Positions 25,540 to 37,389 of a stretch of 46,787 nt of DNA are shown here, one piece after another; positions within the stretch are counted from its first letter, which is position 1, and each line of letters begins with the position of its first letter. The notes beneath the pieces are model-generated. The model ran no database searches and was not told the origin of the DNA. It saw only the letters and a program-made list of their open reading frames with translations. This DNA comes from Hydrogenophilus thiooxidans. GTDB lineage: Bacteria; Pseudomonadota; Gammaproteobacteria; Burkholderiales; Rhodocyclaceae. The stretch covers positions 1 through 46,787 of the forward strand of contig NZ_JAHLSY010000017.1 of assembly GCF_019049855.1 (NCBI RefSeq), in the 5' to 3' direction. Both the position numbers and the translations under genes were made by a program.

Positions 25540-26493
25540 TTACCACGGTGCGGTGAGCGCGAAGACCGCTTCGGGGTGCCCCGCGGTGGCCAGCCACGTG
25601 AGCGGAAGTGGTGATTTTCCCGGTGCGGCAAGCGCTGCCTCTGCTTCGCGGCGGTTGTGGCCAACTTCCACGAGGAGTTTTCCGCCTGTCGTGAGGTAGC
25701 GCGGCGCGTCGGCAACGATGCGCCGCACGAGCGCCATCCCATCGTCGCCTGCGGCGAGCGCCAGTTGCGGTTCGTGTCGGAATTCGTCAGGAAGATTGGC
25801 CATCGCCTCTGTGGTGACGTACGGTGGGTTGGCCAGAATCAAGTCGAACGGTTCGCTGGCCGCACCCAGCGCGGCGAAGAGATCTCCCTGCATCAGCGCG
25901 ATGCGTTCCGTAAGCCCATAACTTTCCACGTTGATTTGCGCAACCGCCAACGCCTCTGGTGACAGGTCGGTGGCGACGATCTGCGCGTTCGGGAACGCTT
26001 CAGCAGCCAGAATCGCCAAACAGCCGCTTCCCGTGCACAGTTCGAGTACGCGTGTGATCGCCGTGTTGGGTTTCTCGAGCCAGCGCGGCAGCGCCTCCGG
26101 CGCAAGGAGTTCGGCTAGGAACGAACGGGGAATGATCACCCGCTCGTCGACATAGAACGGTTTTCCCTGAAGCCACGCCTCGTTGAGGAGGTAAGCGGTG
26201 GGTACATGTGCTTCGGTACGAGCGGCAAGGAGTTCCGCTAAGTGGCTCCGTTCGTCGGGCAGCAATCGGGCGTCGAGCAGCATATCAAGCGCGTCGAGCG
26301 GAAGGTGGAGCGCCCGCGCAACCAGCCACCGCGCTTCGCAGAGCGCGTCGAGACACCCTTGGCCATAGGCGCATTCGGCGGTTTCCATCGCGGTGACGGC
26401 AAAACGGATCCAATCACGCACCGTTGTCAGGTTTTCTATGGCTGTTTCCCATTCGGTGCCCAGCGTGAGCGAAAAAGTTTCGTCGCTGTTCAT
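25540..26493 (-). CDS. prmB: Ribosomal protein L3 N5-glutamine methyltransferase
   Basis: Methylates a glutamine of ribosomal protein L3. The 317-residue product has an N-terminal helical part ([24 protein letters not shown]) and a class I methyltransferase domain. The SAM motif [20 protein letters not shown] and the catalytic LILANPPYV are clear. Compared with PrmC (HemK), the N-terminal region and RSFLAELL segment fit PrmB. It is the last gene of the dapD-pilU-dapE-prmB row and overlaps dapE by 4 bp. It converges with the A-type carrier gene across 81 bp with no clear terminator. Confidence 0.93.
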   Translation of the reverse strand: MNSDETFSLTLGTEWETAIENLTTVRDWIRFAVTAMETAECAYGQGCLDALCEARWLVARALHLPLDALDMLLDARLLPDERSHLAELLAARTEAHVPTAYLLNEAWLQGKPFYVDERVIIPRSFLAELLAPEALPRWLEKPNTAITRVLELCTGSGCLAILAAEAFPNAQIVATDLSPEALAVAQINVESYGLTERIALMQGDLFAALGAASEPFDLILANPPYVTTEAMANLPDEFRHEPQLALAAGDDGMALVRRIVADAPRYLTTGGKLLVEVGHNRREAEAALAAPGKSPLPLTWLATAGHPEAVFALTAPW

Positions 26494-27650
26494 ACACCGT
26501 CCTCTCTGGCGAGCAGTTTGTGGAGCGTGCTTTCATAGATGCGCGCCAAGGGTTCGAGATCGGCAACGGCAATGCGCTCGTCGACCTGATGGATCGTCGC
26601 ATTTACCGGTCCAAATTCGACCACTTGGGGACAGATCTGGGCGATGAAGCGGCCGTCTGAGGTGCCACCGCTCGTCGAGCAGGTGGGGGTCACGCCCGTC
26701 ACAGCGGTGATCGCTTGGTGTAAAGCCGTAACCAACTCCGCTCGGGGGGTCAAAAACGGGCGCCCGGAAAGGGACCAGTCCAAGGTATAGCGGAGGTGGT
26801 GCCGGTTCAAAATCGCTTCGGTGCGCGCTATCAACTGTTCCGGTGTCTGTTCGGTACTGAAACGGAAATTGAAATCGACCGCGCAGGTGCCGGGGATGAC
26901 GTTGGTTGCCCCCGTGCCGGCATGGATATGGGCCACTTGAAACGTGGTGGGCGGAAAATCGTCGTTGCCGTGATCCCAGACCGTGCTGCACAGTTCCGCA
27001 AGCGCTGGCGCCAAGCGGTGAACCGGATTGTCGGCAAGGTGCGGGTAGGCGACGTGCCCCTGTTTCCCCAGCACGGTGAGGTGCCCGGTGAGGGAACCGC
27101 GACGACCGTTTTTGAGGGTATCGCCCAAACGTTCGCTACAGGTCGGTTCGCCGACGATCGCATAGTCAAGCCTTTCCCCCCGTTGCGCAAGGAGATCGAC
27201 GACGTGGCGCGTACCATACTGGGCAGGCCCTTCTTCGTCGGAAGTGAGGAGAAACGCGATCGAGCCCCGGTGGTTGGGGTGCGACGCAACGAAGCGGCTC
27301 GCGGCGACGACCATCGCTGCGAGCGAACTCTTCATGTCGGCCGCACCGCGGCCGTAGAGATAGACTACGCCGTCATCCCCTTCGGCAACCGTCGGCGTGA
27401 AAGGGGGAAAACGCCAGCGTGCCGAATCGCCCGGCGGAACGACGTCGGTGTGGCCAGCAAAAACGACACACGGTTGCGCTGTGCCGCGCCGCGCCCAGAG
27501 ATTAGCGACCCCTGCGCAATCGAACCGTTCGCAGGAAAAACCGAGCGAAGTGAGCCGATTTGCGATGAGGTCAAGGCAACCCGCGTCGTCGGGCGTGACC
27601 GACGGGCGGGCAATCAGTGCTTTCGCGAGTTCCAACACCGGGCTCATCAT
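26490..27650 (-). CDS. dapE: Succinyl-diaminopimelate desuccinylase
   Basis: Removes succinate from N-succinyl-LL-diaminopimelate in lysine and peptidoglycan precursor synthesis. The ~386-residue dizinc peptidase has [11 protein letters not shown] (metal His, catalytic Asp), [15 protein letters not shown] (metal Asp), the [10 protein letters not shown] pair of Glu, and a C-terminal His in NATIHQVDE. The first ATG of a double ATG at 27650 gives [17 protein letters not shown], matching known family N-termini; an ATG at 27680 is possible. The row contains dapD, so two successive steps of the succinylase pathway flank pilU. Confidence 0.95.
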   Translation of the reverse strand: MMSPVLELAKALIARPSVTPDDAGCLDLIANRLTSLGFSCERFDCAGVANLWARRGTAQPCVVFAGHTDVVPPGDSARWRFPPFTPTVAEGDDGVVYLYGRGAADMKSSLAAMVVAASRFVASHPNHRGSIAFLLTSDEEGPAQYGTRHVVDLLAQRGERLDYAIVGEPTCSERLGDTLKNGRRGSLTGHLTVLGKQGHVAYPHLADNPVHRLAPALAELCSTVWDHGNDDFPPTTFQVAHIHAGTGATNVIPGTCAVDFNFRFSTEQTPEQLIARTEAILNRHHLRYTLDWSLSGRPFLTPRAELVTALHQAITAVTGVTPTCSTSGGTSDGRFIAQICPQVVEFGPVNATIHQVDERIAVADLEPLARIYESTLHKLLAREDGV

Positions 27651-27683
27651 GACCGAATCGCCGTTTTGCGCGTCCAACATGGT

Positions 27684-28799
27684 TCATTCGATCCGAAAGT
27701 GCGAGTCGTCTTTGACCCGGTTGCTGGGGCCGTTGTCGAGCCGCCAAGCCAGATTGCTGGGGGAATCGGCGTATTGCATCGCGACTTCGCGAGTGATCGC
27801 GCCGCTTTCCACCAGCTGCGCGAGCGCCTCTTCGAAACTTTTCATCTCGGCGGTGAGCGAGCGTTCGAGCGCTTCCCGGACAGCGAAGAGATTTCCTTTT
27901 TCGATCGCTTCGGCGATGAGTGCGGTGTTGAGCAAGATTTCGACCGCGGGATAGCGGCGACCGTTTTTCCCGGGAACCAACCGTTGCGCGACGATTGCGC
28001 GTAACGCACCCGCCAGGTCTCCGTAGAGGAGCGCGCGGCTCTCCAACGGAAAAAAGTTCACGATGCGGTTGAGCGCGTGATAGCTGGTGTTGGCATGGAG
28101 CGACGCGAGCACCAGATGTCCCGTGAGCGCGTATTGCAGTGCCGCTTCCATCGTTTCGCGCGTGCGGATCTCGCCGATCAAAATACAATCCGGTGCCTGC
28201 CGCATCGCGTTCTTGAGGGAATCGGCCCAAGAGTGGGTATCGGTACCGACGTCGCGCTGATTGACGATCGATTTCTTATGTTGAAAGAGGAACTCGATCG
28301 GGTCTTCGACCGTAAGAATATGGCCGCTGCGCTGCGCCGCGCGGGTGTCGACCATCGACGCCTACGTGGTCGATTTGCCGCTGCCCGTGGCCCCGACCAC
28401 CAACACCAAACCGCGCTGCGCCATCGCCAGGTCGCGCAAAATCGGCGGCAGATGAAGCGACTCGAGCGACGGGATCGTCAATGGAATGTAGCGAAACACC
28501 GCAGCCGGGGTGCCGCGCTGCCAAAAGAGGTTGCAGCGGAAATTGCCGATACCGGGCAGTGGCAGCGAAAAGTTGAGCTCCCGCTCGCGGACGAACTGCG
28601 CCCAACGCGCTTCGTCAGCGACGAACGCCTGCAGCCACTCGGTGAGTTGGGGTGCGGTCAGTGGCTGGGCGTTCAAGGGTTGGGCGTTGCCTTCGATCCG
28701 AATCGTCACCGGCGCACCCGCACTCAGATAGACGTCGGACGCCCGTTTCGTCGCCATCAAGCGGAAGATTTTTTCGAAGGTCGGGGTGAGATGTGCCAT
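27684..28799 (-). pseudogene. pilU: PilU-like twitching ATPase split by an in-frame amber codon
   Basis: Type IV pilus retraction ATPase of the PilT/PilU family. The first part runs from ATG 28799 through ASDVYLSAGAPVTIRI to the Walker A motif GATGSGKSTT. The next codon is TAG (28364-28362), where relatives have leucine. The frame then continues intact for about 225 codons (ASMVDTRAAQRSGHILTVEDPIEFLFQHKK, long match split here, then GEIRTRETMEAAL and HANTSYHALNRIVNFFP). Everything except this codon looks conserved. TTG to TAG would be one base change. A restart at ATG 28355, three codons later, could give a second polypeptide. Possibilities are a true null, split product, amber suppression or sequencing error. 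The neighbours (dapD, dapE) are intact. Confidence 0.85.
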
Positions 28800-28827
28800 C
28801 GGGAATGTGCTCAAGTCAGGTAAGGAC

Positions 28828-29658
28828 TCAGGCACCGCGCAACAGTTCGTTGATCGCGGTTTTGGCGCGAGTTTGCGCATCCACCCGCTTGACGATCACC
28901 GCGCAGTAGAGGCTATAGCGTCCATCGGCGCTTGGCAACGACCCGGGGACGACGACCGAACCCGAAGGAACGCGTCCGTAATGGATTTCCCCCGTCTCGC
29001 GATCGAAAATTCGGGTGCTTTGTCCAATATAGACCCCCATCGAGATCACACTGTTTTCTTCGACCACCACCCCTTCAACGATCTCTGAACGTGCGCCGAT
29101 GAACACGTTGTCTTCGATGATCACCGGGCCAGCTTGAACCGGCTCCAACACGCCGCCAATCCCGACACCACCCGAAAGGTGCACGTTTTTGCCGATTTGC
29201 GCGCATGAACCGACAGTTGCCCAGGTGTCGACCATCGTGCCTTCGTCGACATACGCGCCAATATTGACATAGCTCGGCATCAAGACGACGTTTTTGGCGA
29301 TAAAGCTTCCGCGGCGGACCATCGCCTGGGGAACGACGCGACACCCAGCGGCGCGAAACGCCGCTTCGTCGTACGACGCGAATTTGGGGGCGACTTTGTC
29401 GAAATAGCGCGAAACTCCGTCATCCATCACCCAGTTTTCGTAGAGGCGGAAGGAGAGGAGCACCGCTTTCTTGACCCACTGATTGACCACCCAATCACCG
29501 ACGCCGCGCCGCTCCGCAACCCGAAGCTCGCCACGGTCCAACCCGGCAATCACCGCATCCACCGCGTCGCGTACGTCTTGCGGAGCATTGGTCGGGGAAA
29601 AGCGGGTACGCTCTTCGAATGCCGCGTCGATGAGTGCTTGCGTCTCCTGCCAGTTCAT
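28828..29658 (-). CDS. dapD: Tetrahydrodipicolinate N-succinyltransferase
   Basis: Transfers succinyl from succinyl-CoA to tetrahydrodipicolinate in lysine synthesis. The 276-residue product has an N-terminal helical part, a left-handed beta helix from ~100 ([40 protein letters not shown] and onward, hexapeptide pattern), and a C-terminal tail. The active-site region [16 protein letters not shown] is characteristic. A good AAAGGAAG lies upstream of the ATG. It heads the minus-strand dapD-pilU-dapE-prmB row and is divergent from smc. Confidence 0.96.
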   Translation of the reverse strand: MNWQETQALIDAAFEERTRFSPTNAPQDVRDAVDAVIAGLDRGELRVAERRGVGDWVVNQWVKKAVLLSFRLYENWVMDDGVSRYFDKVAPKFASYDEAAFRAAGCRVVPQAMVRRGSFIAKNVVLMPSYVNIGAYVDEGTMVDTWATVGSCAQIGKNVHLSGGVGIGGVLEPVQAGPVIIEDNVFIGARSEIVEGVVVEENSVISMGVYIGQSTRIFDRETGEIHYGRVPSGSVVVPGSLPSADGRYSLYCAVIVKRVDAQTRAKTAINELLRGA

Positions 29659-29734
29659 TCCGCTTCCTTTCTTCCACCAGTGAATTCAAACGGCAAATGG
29701 TATCATGCGCGCCCAATGGTTGCATGAGGTGACG

Positions 29735-32700
29735 ATGCGACTTTCCCGAATCCGACTCGCTGGCTTCAAAACCTTCGTCGAACCCACCGTGATTGCGGTC
29801 GATGCGCCGTTTGTCGCGATCGTTGGCCCCAATGGCTGCGGCAAGTCGAACGTGATCGACGCCGTGCGCTGGGTGCTTGGTGAAACGCGCGCTGCCAGTA
29901 TGCGCGCGCAGACGATGAGCGACGTGATCTTCAACGGCAGCGCCGAACGCAAACCCGCAGCTCGCGCCAGCGTCGAGCTGATCTTCGACAACCTCAGCGA
30001 AGCACGGGTGGGCGCATGGGCGCGGTACGAAACCCTTTCGGTCAAACGGATCCTGACCCGAGAAGGCGAATCGAGTTATTGGCTCAACGGCCAGCGGGTG
30101 CGCCGCCGGGACGTTCTCGACCTCTTTTTGGGCACCGGTCTGGGACCGCGCGCCTACGCAATCATCGAGCAGGGGATGGTGAACCGACTGATCGAAGCCA
30201 AACCGGAAGAGTTGCGTCACCTCCTCGAAGAGGCCGCCGGGGTGACTCGGTACCGCGAACGCCGTAAAGAGACGGAAGCGAAGCTCCAGGAAACCGAAGC
30301 GCATCTCGCACGTCTCCGGGACCAGTTGGCGACATTACGCAGCAACGAAGCCCGACTCCAAGCCGAAGCGGAAACTGCCAAAACCTGGCGCAAATGGACC
30401 GCGCAAAAAACACGAACCGAGCGTCTTTTGTGGGCGTTGCGTCGGGTGCGTGCAGAGCGCGCCTTGGCCGAAGCTGAGTGTGCCGAAAGGGAAGCTGAGA
30501 AGCAACTGGCCGAATGGCGCGAACAGCAAACCGCGCTGTCACAGGAAAGAGCCGCGGCGCAAACCGCTTTTCAGGACGCTTCGCACGCGTTGGAAGCAGC
30601 ACAGCAACACTACTATCAAATCCAGGCGCAGGTGGTGGAACTGCGCCACCAAGCGCAGAACGCTGCGATGCGACAAACGGCGTTGGCGCAGGAACGCGAA
30701 ACGATCTTGGCCGAGCGCGCCCGTTGGGCAGCGGAACAGACGCGGGTGACCGAAGCGTTGCACGCGGCGCAGGAAGAGGTCGCGGTCTGTGAAGCGCGCT
30801 GGGAGGAGCTGCTCGAAGCCTGGGATGCCGCTCAGGAGGCGTTGCAAGCTGCCGAACGCGTTGCGCAACAAAAACACGCCGTCGAGAAACGTTTGCAGCA
30901 CGAAAGGGATCAGCTCGACAGGCGCCTTGCGCAGGTGCGACTCCATCGGCAAACTGCTGAGCGGCAGCAGCAAAAGATTTTTACGCAGCGCGCGCACTTG
31001 CGCCAAGAGCTGGAATCCCACGACGACGCGCCTGCGGATTTGGCGCCGCTCCTTGCGGAACAGGCGGCGGTTCAGGAACAACGCGCTAGACTGGAACGTG
31101 CGTTGGCGCAAAGCGACGTCGAATGTACAGCGCTCGACACCGAAACGCGCCAAGCGGATGAGGCCCTTCGGTCCTGGCGCGAACAACGGGCGGAAGTGGT
31201 GGGTCGCGTGCGTAGCTTGGAAAAAGCATTGTCGCGGCATCGAAACGCTGCGGCCAAAGCGCACGCTGCGGAAAAGCCAGAACTCTGGCAGCAGATCGAT
31301 GTGGCCCCTGAGTATGCTAATGCAGTTGCGGCCGCGCTCACACCGTGGATGCAGAGCATAGCCGCTACGCCGGATGGCGTATTGCCGAAGGGTGTAGGCT
31401 CGTGCGCCGTGCGGCGCGACGCGGTTCCCGAACGCACACCGAACGATCCGCCAAAGCCACCGGAAGGCGTCGTTGCCCTCCATTCGGTGATCACGACGTC
31501 CGATCCCGCGCTCGCATCGTGGCTGCGCGCAAAACTCGACAACGTCTGGCTGACCGAAACCCTTACTGCGGCAATCGACGCGTGGGTGGTCGCCCGTCAC
31601 GCCATCGTCGTGACCCGTGACGGTGGGCAACTCACCCCTTGGGGCTGGATTCCTCGGAACGAATCCGATTCGGCGGCACAGGAAGCGACCCTGCTCGAAC
31701 AGCGTGCCGAGCTCGCCGAATGGCAACAACGGTTGGTCGCCATCGAAAAAGAGATCGAGTCTGCCGAGCAGCATGCGGCGCTGTGTGCGGAACGATACCA
31801 AATTGCCCGGGAAAAGGGTGAAGCGCTGCGCGCTGAGCAGCGCCAAATCACACAGCACGAGCAGAAACTTGCATTGCAATTGGCGCAACGCAAAGAGCAG
31901 TTGGCGTGGGCAAAGCGCTGGCGCGCCGAACGTTTGGCGCGTCTTGCTGAGCTCGATGCCGAATGGGCGCGATTGCATGACGAGATCGCAGAGCGAAACG
32001 ACGAAGAGGAAGCGCTGCTCGAGCAGCTCGCACTGCTGGACGAAGCGTTGGAGCGAGCGCGCACCGAGGCGCGCGGTGCGCAAAGCGCCTGGCAAGAGGC
32101 GCAACACACCGCGCACGCCCTGGCGCACGAGAAGCAGGCGCTTGCTGCGCAACAGCAACAGATGACCCGCCATTGCACGCTTCTTGCAGAGAGTCTTGCG
32201 CGAACGGAAACGGAGCGGCAACGGCTCGAGAGCCGCCTTGCGGCGCTTGAACGTGAAGCTGCTGCGCTCGATACTGGGCCGGCGCCAGAAACCGTGCGCG
32301 CCTTAGAGGCGCAACTTGATGAAGCCGAACAAGCCGTCCGGACGGCGCGTGAAGCCGTGAAAGCCGCAGAAGCGCACTATCGGGCGATAGAGCGGCAGGC
32401 GCAGGCCCACGAACAGGCACGAGACGCGCTCGAAACGGCGTGGCAACAGGCGCACGATGCGCGCGTTGCTGCGGAAATGGAAGTGGCGCGGTGGCAAGAG
32501 GCTTTAGCGGCGGCGGAGGTCGATTGGGACGCGTTGCGTGTCCAGCTTCCCCACCTCGACGAACAGCAGCTCGAAAGCGAATTGAAACGACTCACCGCAG
32601 CGATCGATGCGCTCGGGCCAGTGAACCACGCGGCGTTCGCTGCACTCGAAGCGCTCACCCAGGAGATCGACGCATTGCAACGCCAAGTCGATGATATCGC

Positions 32701-33232
32701 TGCTGCCGAACAGACCTTGCGGGAAGCGATCCGTACCATCGACAAAGAGACGCGGGAAGCGTTGCAACAGACCCACCGCGTAGTCAATCGCGCCTTTTCC
32801 GAACGCTTCTCGCAACTTTTTGGTGGCGGGCAAGCGCAATTGGCGCTGACGGGAGACGAAATCCTCGACGCCGGCGCACAGATCATCGCACAGCCGCCCG
32901 GCAAAAAGAACGGCACGATCCAGCTCCTCTCTGGCGGCGAGAAAGCTTTGACTGCGATTGCGCTGGTTTTCGCCTTTTTCGACCTCAATCCCGCGCCGTT
33001 TTGCATTCTCGACGAGGTCGACGCGCCGCTGGACGACGCCAATACCCAGCGCTATGCGGCGCTGATTCGCACGATGGCAGAACGAACCCAGTTCCTCGTG
33101 ATCACCCACAACAAACTGACGATGGCCGCAGCGGATCGTTTGGTTGGGGTGACGATGCGCGAGCAAGGGGTTTCCCGCACAGTGGACGTCGACGTGGAAC
33201 GTGCCGTACAATTGGCGCAACCGGCCGTATAA
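29735..33232 (+). CDS. smc: Chromosome segregation ATPase SMC
   Basis: Forms the ring-shaped condensin-like complex that organises the chromosome. The ~1165-residue product starts MRLSRIRLAGFKTFVEPT. Walker A GPNGCGKSN is at 31-39. Two very long Ala/Glu/Gln-rich coiled coils flank a hinge in the middle (about 500-640). The ABC signature LLSGGEKALTA is at about 1066 and Walker B FCILDEVDAPLDD at about 1088. The inner ATG (29735) with GAGGTG is preferred; the upstream ATG at 29705 lies in a TATCAT that may be the -10. Coiled-coil Ala/Glu richness explains long antisense open frames. zipA follows after 24 bp. Confidence 0.96.
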   Translation: MRLSRIRLAGFKTFVEPTVIAVDAPFVAIVGPNGCGKSNVIDAVRWVLGETRAASMRAQTMSDVIFNGSAERKPAARASVELIFDNLSEARVGAWARYETLSVKRILTREGESSYWLNGQRVRRRDVLDLFLGTGLGPRAYAIIEQGMVNRLIEAKPEELRHLLEEAAGVTRYRERRKETEAKLQETEAHLARLRDQLATLRSNEARLQAEAETAKTWRKWTAQKTRTERLLWALRRVRAERALAEAECAEREAEKQLAEWREQQTALSQERAAAQTAFQDASHALEAAQQHYYQIQAQVVELRHQAQNAAMRQTALAQERETILAERARWAAEQTRVTEALHAAQEEVAVCEARWEELLEAWDAAQEALQAAERVAQQKHAVEKRLQHERDQLDRRLAQVRLHRQTAERQQQKIFTQRAHLRQELESHDDAPADLAPLLAEQAAVQEQRARLERALAQSDVECTALDTETRQADEALRSWREQRAEVVGRVRSLEKALSRHRNAAAKAHAAEKPELWQQIDVAPEYANAVAAALTPWMQSIAATPDGVLPKGVGSCAVRRDAVPERTPNDPPKPPEGVVALHSVITTSDPALASWLRAKLDNVWLTETLTAAIDAWVVARHAIVVTRDGGQLTPWGWIPRNESDSAAQEATLLEQRAELAEWQQRLVAIEKEIESAEQHAALCAERYQIAREKGEALRAEQRQITQHEQKLALQLAQRKEQLAWAKRWRAERLARLAELDAEWARLHDEIAERNDEEEALLEQLALLDEALERARTEARGAQSAWQEAQHTAHALAHEKQALAAQQQQMTRHCTLLAESLARTETERQRLESRLAALEREAAALDTGPAPETVRALEAQLDEAEQAVRTAREAVKAAEAHYRAIERQAQAHEQARDALETAWQQAHDARVAAEMEVARWQEALAAAEVDWDALRVQLPHLDEQQLESELKRLTAAIDALGPVNHAAFAALEALTQEIDALQRQVDDIAAAEQTLREAIRTIDKETREALQQTHRVVNRAFSERFSQLFGGGQAQLALTGDEILDAGAQIIAQPPGKKNGTIQLLSGGEKALTAIALVFAFFDLNPAPFCILDEVDAPLDDANTQRYAALIRTMAERTQFLVITHNKLTMAAADRLVGVTMREQGVSRTVDVDVERAVQLAQPAV

Positions 33233-33256
33233 CCTTCGGCGTTAGGAACCGATTCG

Positions 33257-34342
33257 ATGGATACCCAACTGTTGCTTGCCTTGGGGGGGGTCGCTGCACT
33301 GGCCGGCGTAGGTTTTTGGGCCTACACCGCGTGGCAGACCCACCAACACCGCAAAAAGATCGAACAGAGCTTTGCGCGTCCCGACGAGGCGCGTTCGCTG
33401 GAAGTGGAACCGGAAGGGCGGCTCAACCCGTTTGGCCCAGTGAAACGAAGCCGCGTGGTGCGCGAAAACGAACCGGAGCTGCCGGTCGAACCCCGTCCCG
33501 AACACCCGCCAGAACACCCGCGCCACCTCCACCGGCGGGTGGACCTGATGGTGGAATTCACCGCGAGCGAACCGATCGATCTCGCGCGGCTGCGTGAAGT
33601 CCTGATCGCCGAATTCCGCGACGCCGACAATTTGCCGATGCGCTGGTACTTTTTCGACGACGCCAACAACGACTGGGAACTCGTCACGATCGAAAGCAAT
33701 GGCACGCCGCACAAAATCCTAGCGGCACTCCAACTCTGTGATCGTTCCGGCCCGATCGGCGAGCGGGAATACCTGCGCTTTATCGGGGGTGCCGAGCGGG
33801 TTGCCGACCAATTGGGTCTGGCGCTCGGTCGCATCGATTCGCGTACGCAGGTATTGCGCTTGGCGCAAGAACTGGATCGTTTCTGCCACGACGTCGATCT
33901 GCAAATCGCGATCAACCTCAAACCCCGTGAAGGGACGATGCGTGGCACCAAAGTTCGCGCCGCCGCCGAGGCGTACGGCATGCGGCTCGACGCCGATGGC
34001 GTTTATCGCCTCTACGACGACAATGGCGCGGTCCTCTTCGCACTCATGGACGCGACCGGAGAGCCGTTCATCGCTGCCGAAATGCGCGTCCGCCAAGTCC
34101 CCGCACTGACGCTCGTTCTCGAAACCGCGCTCATCCCGTCGGCTGCCGTCTTCGACCGGATGATCGCGTTCGCGGAAAAATTGACGAAAACGCTCGAAGC
34201 CGAAATCGTCACCGACGACGGGGCTCCGCTTTCCCCCGAAGCGCTCAAATGGCTCCGGGGACAAGTAGAGTCGAGCCACGAACGGATGCGGCAATTCGAA
34301 GTGCCACCGGGTGGCACGGTTGCGCAACGCCTCTTTGCCTAA
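33257..34342 (+). CDS. zipA: Cell division protein ZipA
   Basis: Anchors FtsZ to the inner membrane at the division site. The 361-residue product has a single N-terminal membrane segment at about 4-22 (LLLALGGVAALAGVGFWAY), a charged and Pro-rich linker at ~30-95, and a C-terminal ZipA domain. The FtsZ-binding fold is seen in the beta-rich region (RLYDDNGAVLFALMDATGEPF, then ALTLVLETALIP). ZipA is limited to beta/gamma-proteobacteria, which supports the lineage. It lies between smc and ligA, as in other betaproteobacteria. Confidence 0.88.
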   Translation: MDTQLLLALGGVAALAGVGFWAYTAWQTHQHRKKIEQSFARPDEARSLEVEPEGRLNPFGPVKRSRVVRENEPELPVEPRPEHPPEHPRHLHRRVDLMVEFTASEPIDLARLREVLIAEFRDADNLPMRWYFFDDANNDWELVTIESNGTPHKILAALQLCDRSGPIGEREYLRFIGGAERVADQLGLALGRIDSRTQVLRLAQELDRFCHDVDLQIAINLKPREGTMRGTKVRAAAEAYGMRLDADGVYRLYDDNGAVLFALMDATGEPFIAAEMRVRQVPALTLVLETALIPSAAVFDRMIAFAEKLTKTLEAEIVTDDGAPLSPEALKWLRGQVESSHERMRQFEVPPGGTVAQRLFA

Positions 34343-36478
<2,136 letters not shown>

Positions 36479-36498
36479 CTAAAAATGAGGAGAAAACG

Positions 36499-37389
36499 AT
36501 GGCTCGACCTTTGGTACGCAAAGCGGTTTTTCCCGTCGCCGGGATGGGAACCCGTTTTCTGCCCGCAACCAAGGCAAGTCCCAAAGAGATGCTGCCGATC
36601 GTCGATAAGCCGCTGATCCAGTATGCGGTGGAAGAGGCGGTTGCAGCGGGCATTACCGAACTCATTTTCATCACTGGGCGCACCAAGCGCTCGATCGAAG
36701 ACCACTTCGACAAAGCTTATGAGCTGGAATCGGAACTCGAGCAGCGGGGCAAACGCGCGCTCTTGGAAGTGGTGCGTAAGACCGTCCCCCAAGGGGTGAC
36801 CTGCATCTATATTCGGCAACCCGAGGCGTTGGGGTTGGGCCATGCAGTCCTGTGCGCGCAACCAGTGGTCGGCAGCGAACCCTTTGCGGTGCTCCTTGCC
36901 GACGACCTCTGCGACAACAACGATGGCAAACCGGTGCTCCAGCAGATGGTCGAGGTCTTCGCGTACCACCGTTGTTCGGTGCTGGGGACGATGACGGTAC
37001 CGCGCGAGCAGACCAAGCAGTACGGAATCGTCAGCACCGATCCGTGTGAGCAGGGCAATACCCGGCGCATCCGCGCGATCGTCGAAAAACCCGAACCCGA
37101 AAAGGCCCCGTCGACGCAAGCGGTGGTTGGCCGCTATATCCTCACTGCGGCGATCTTCGACCACCTCAAACGGATCCAACCAGGTGCTGGGGGAGAACTC
37201 CAGCTCACCGACGCGATCAGTTCGCTGCTCAAAGAAGAGGCTGTGCTTTCCTACGCGTTCGAAGGGGTGCGCTACGACTGCGGCTCGAAAGCCGGGTATC
37301 TTCAAGCCACCGTCGAGTTCGCCTTGCGCCATCCCGAGGTGGCCGAAGCGTTTCGCGCCTATCTCAAAGAGCGCGTTGCGGCGCTCTAA
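36499..37389 (+). CDS. galU: UTP-glucose-1-phosphate uridylyltransferase
   Basis: Makes UDP-glucose for polysaccharides and envelope. The 296-residue product has the nucleotide-binding signature [24 protein letters not shown] (split: [19 protein letters not shown]), the [14 protein letters not shown] motif and LLADDLCDN metal site. The C-terminal [20 protein letters not shown] is typical. The ATG at 36499 follows GGAG; an upstream in-frame TTG overlapping ligA is unlikely. It converges on typA and shares CTAA with its stop. Confidence 0.95.
   Translation: MARPLVRKAVFPVAGMGTRFLPATKASPKEMLPIVDKPLIQYAVEEAVAAGITELIFITGRTKRSIEDHFDKAYELESELEQRGKRALLEVVRKTVPQGVTCIYIRQPEALGLGHAVLCAQPVVGSEPFAVLLADDLCDNNDGKPVLQQMVEVFAYHRCSVLGTMTVPREQTKQYGIVSTDPCEQGNTRRIRAIVEKPEPEKAPSTQAVVGRYILTAAIFDHLKRIQPGAGGELQLTDAISSLLKEEAVLSYAFEGVRYDCGSKAGYLQATVEFALRHPEVAEAFRAYLKERVAAL

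Noticed and set aside
25455-25556. A 33-codon plus-strand frame whose ATG overlaps the stop of the A-type carrier gene
   Set aside because: No ribosome binding site and no recognisable product; it runs into the 3' end of prmB. Kept only as a remote possibility.
26796-28004. A 402-codon plus-strand frame opposite dapE and pilU
   Set aside because: It spans two genuine minus-strand genes and shows no family pattern.
30539-32221. A 560-codon open frame on the minus strand opposite smc
   Set aside because: It mirrors the Ala/Glu/Gln-rich coiled coil of SMC; such GC-rich coding leaves long antisense frames. The translation has no family features.
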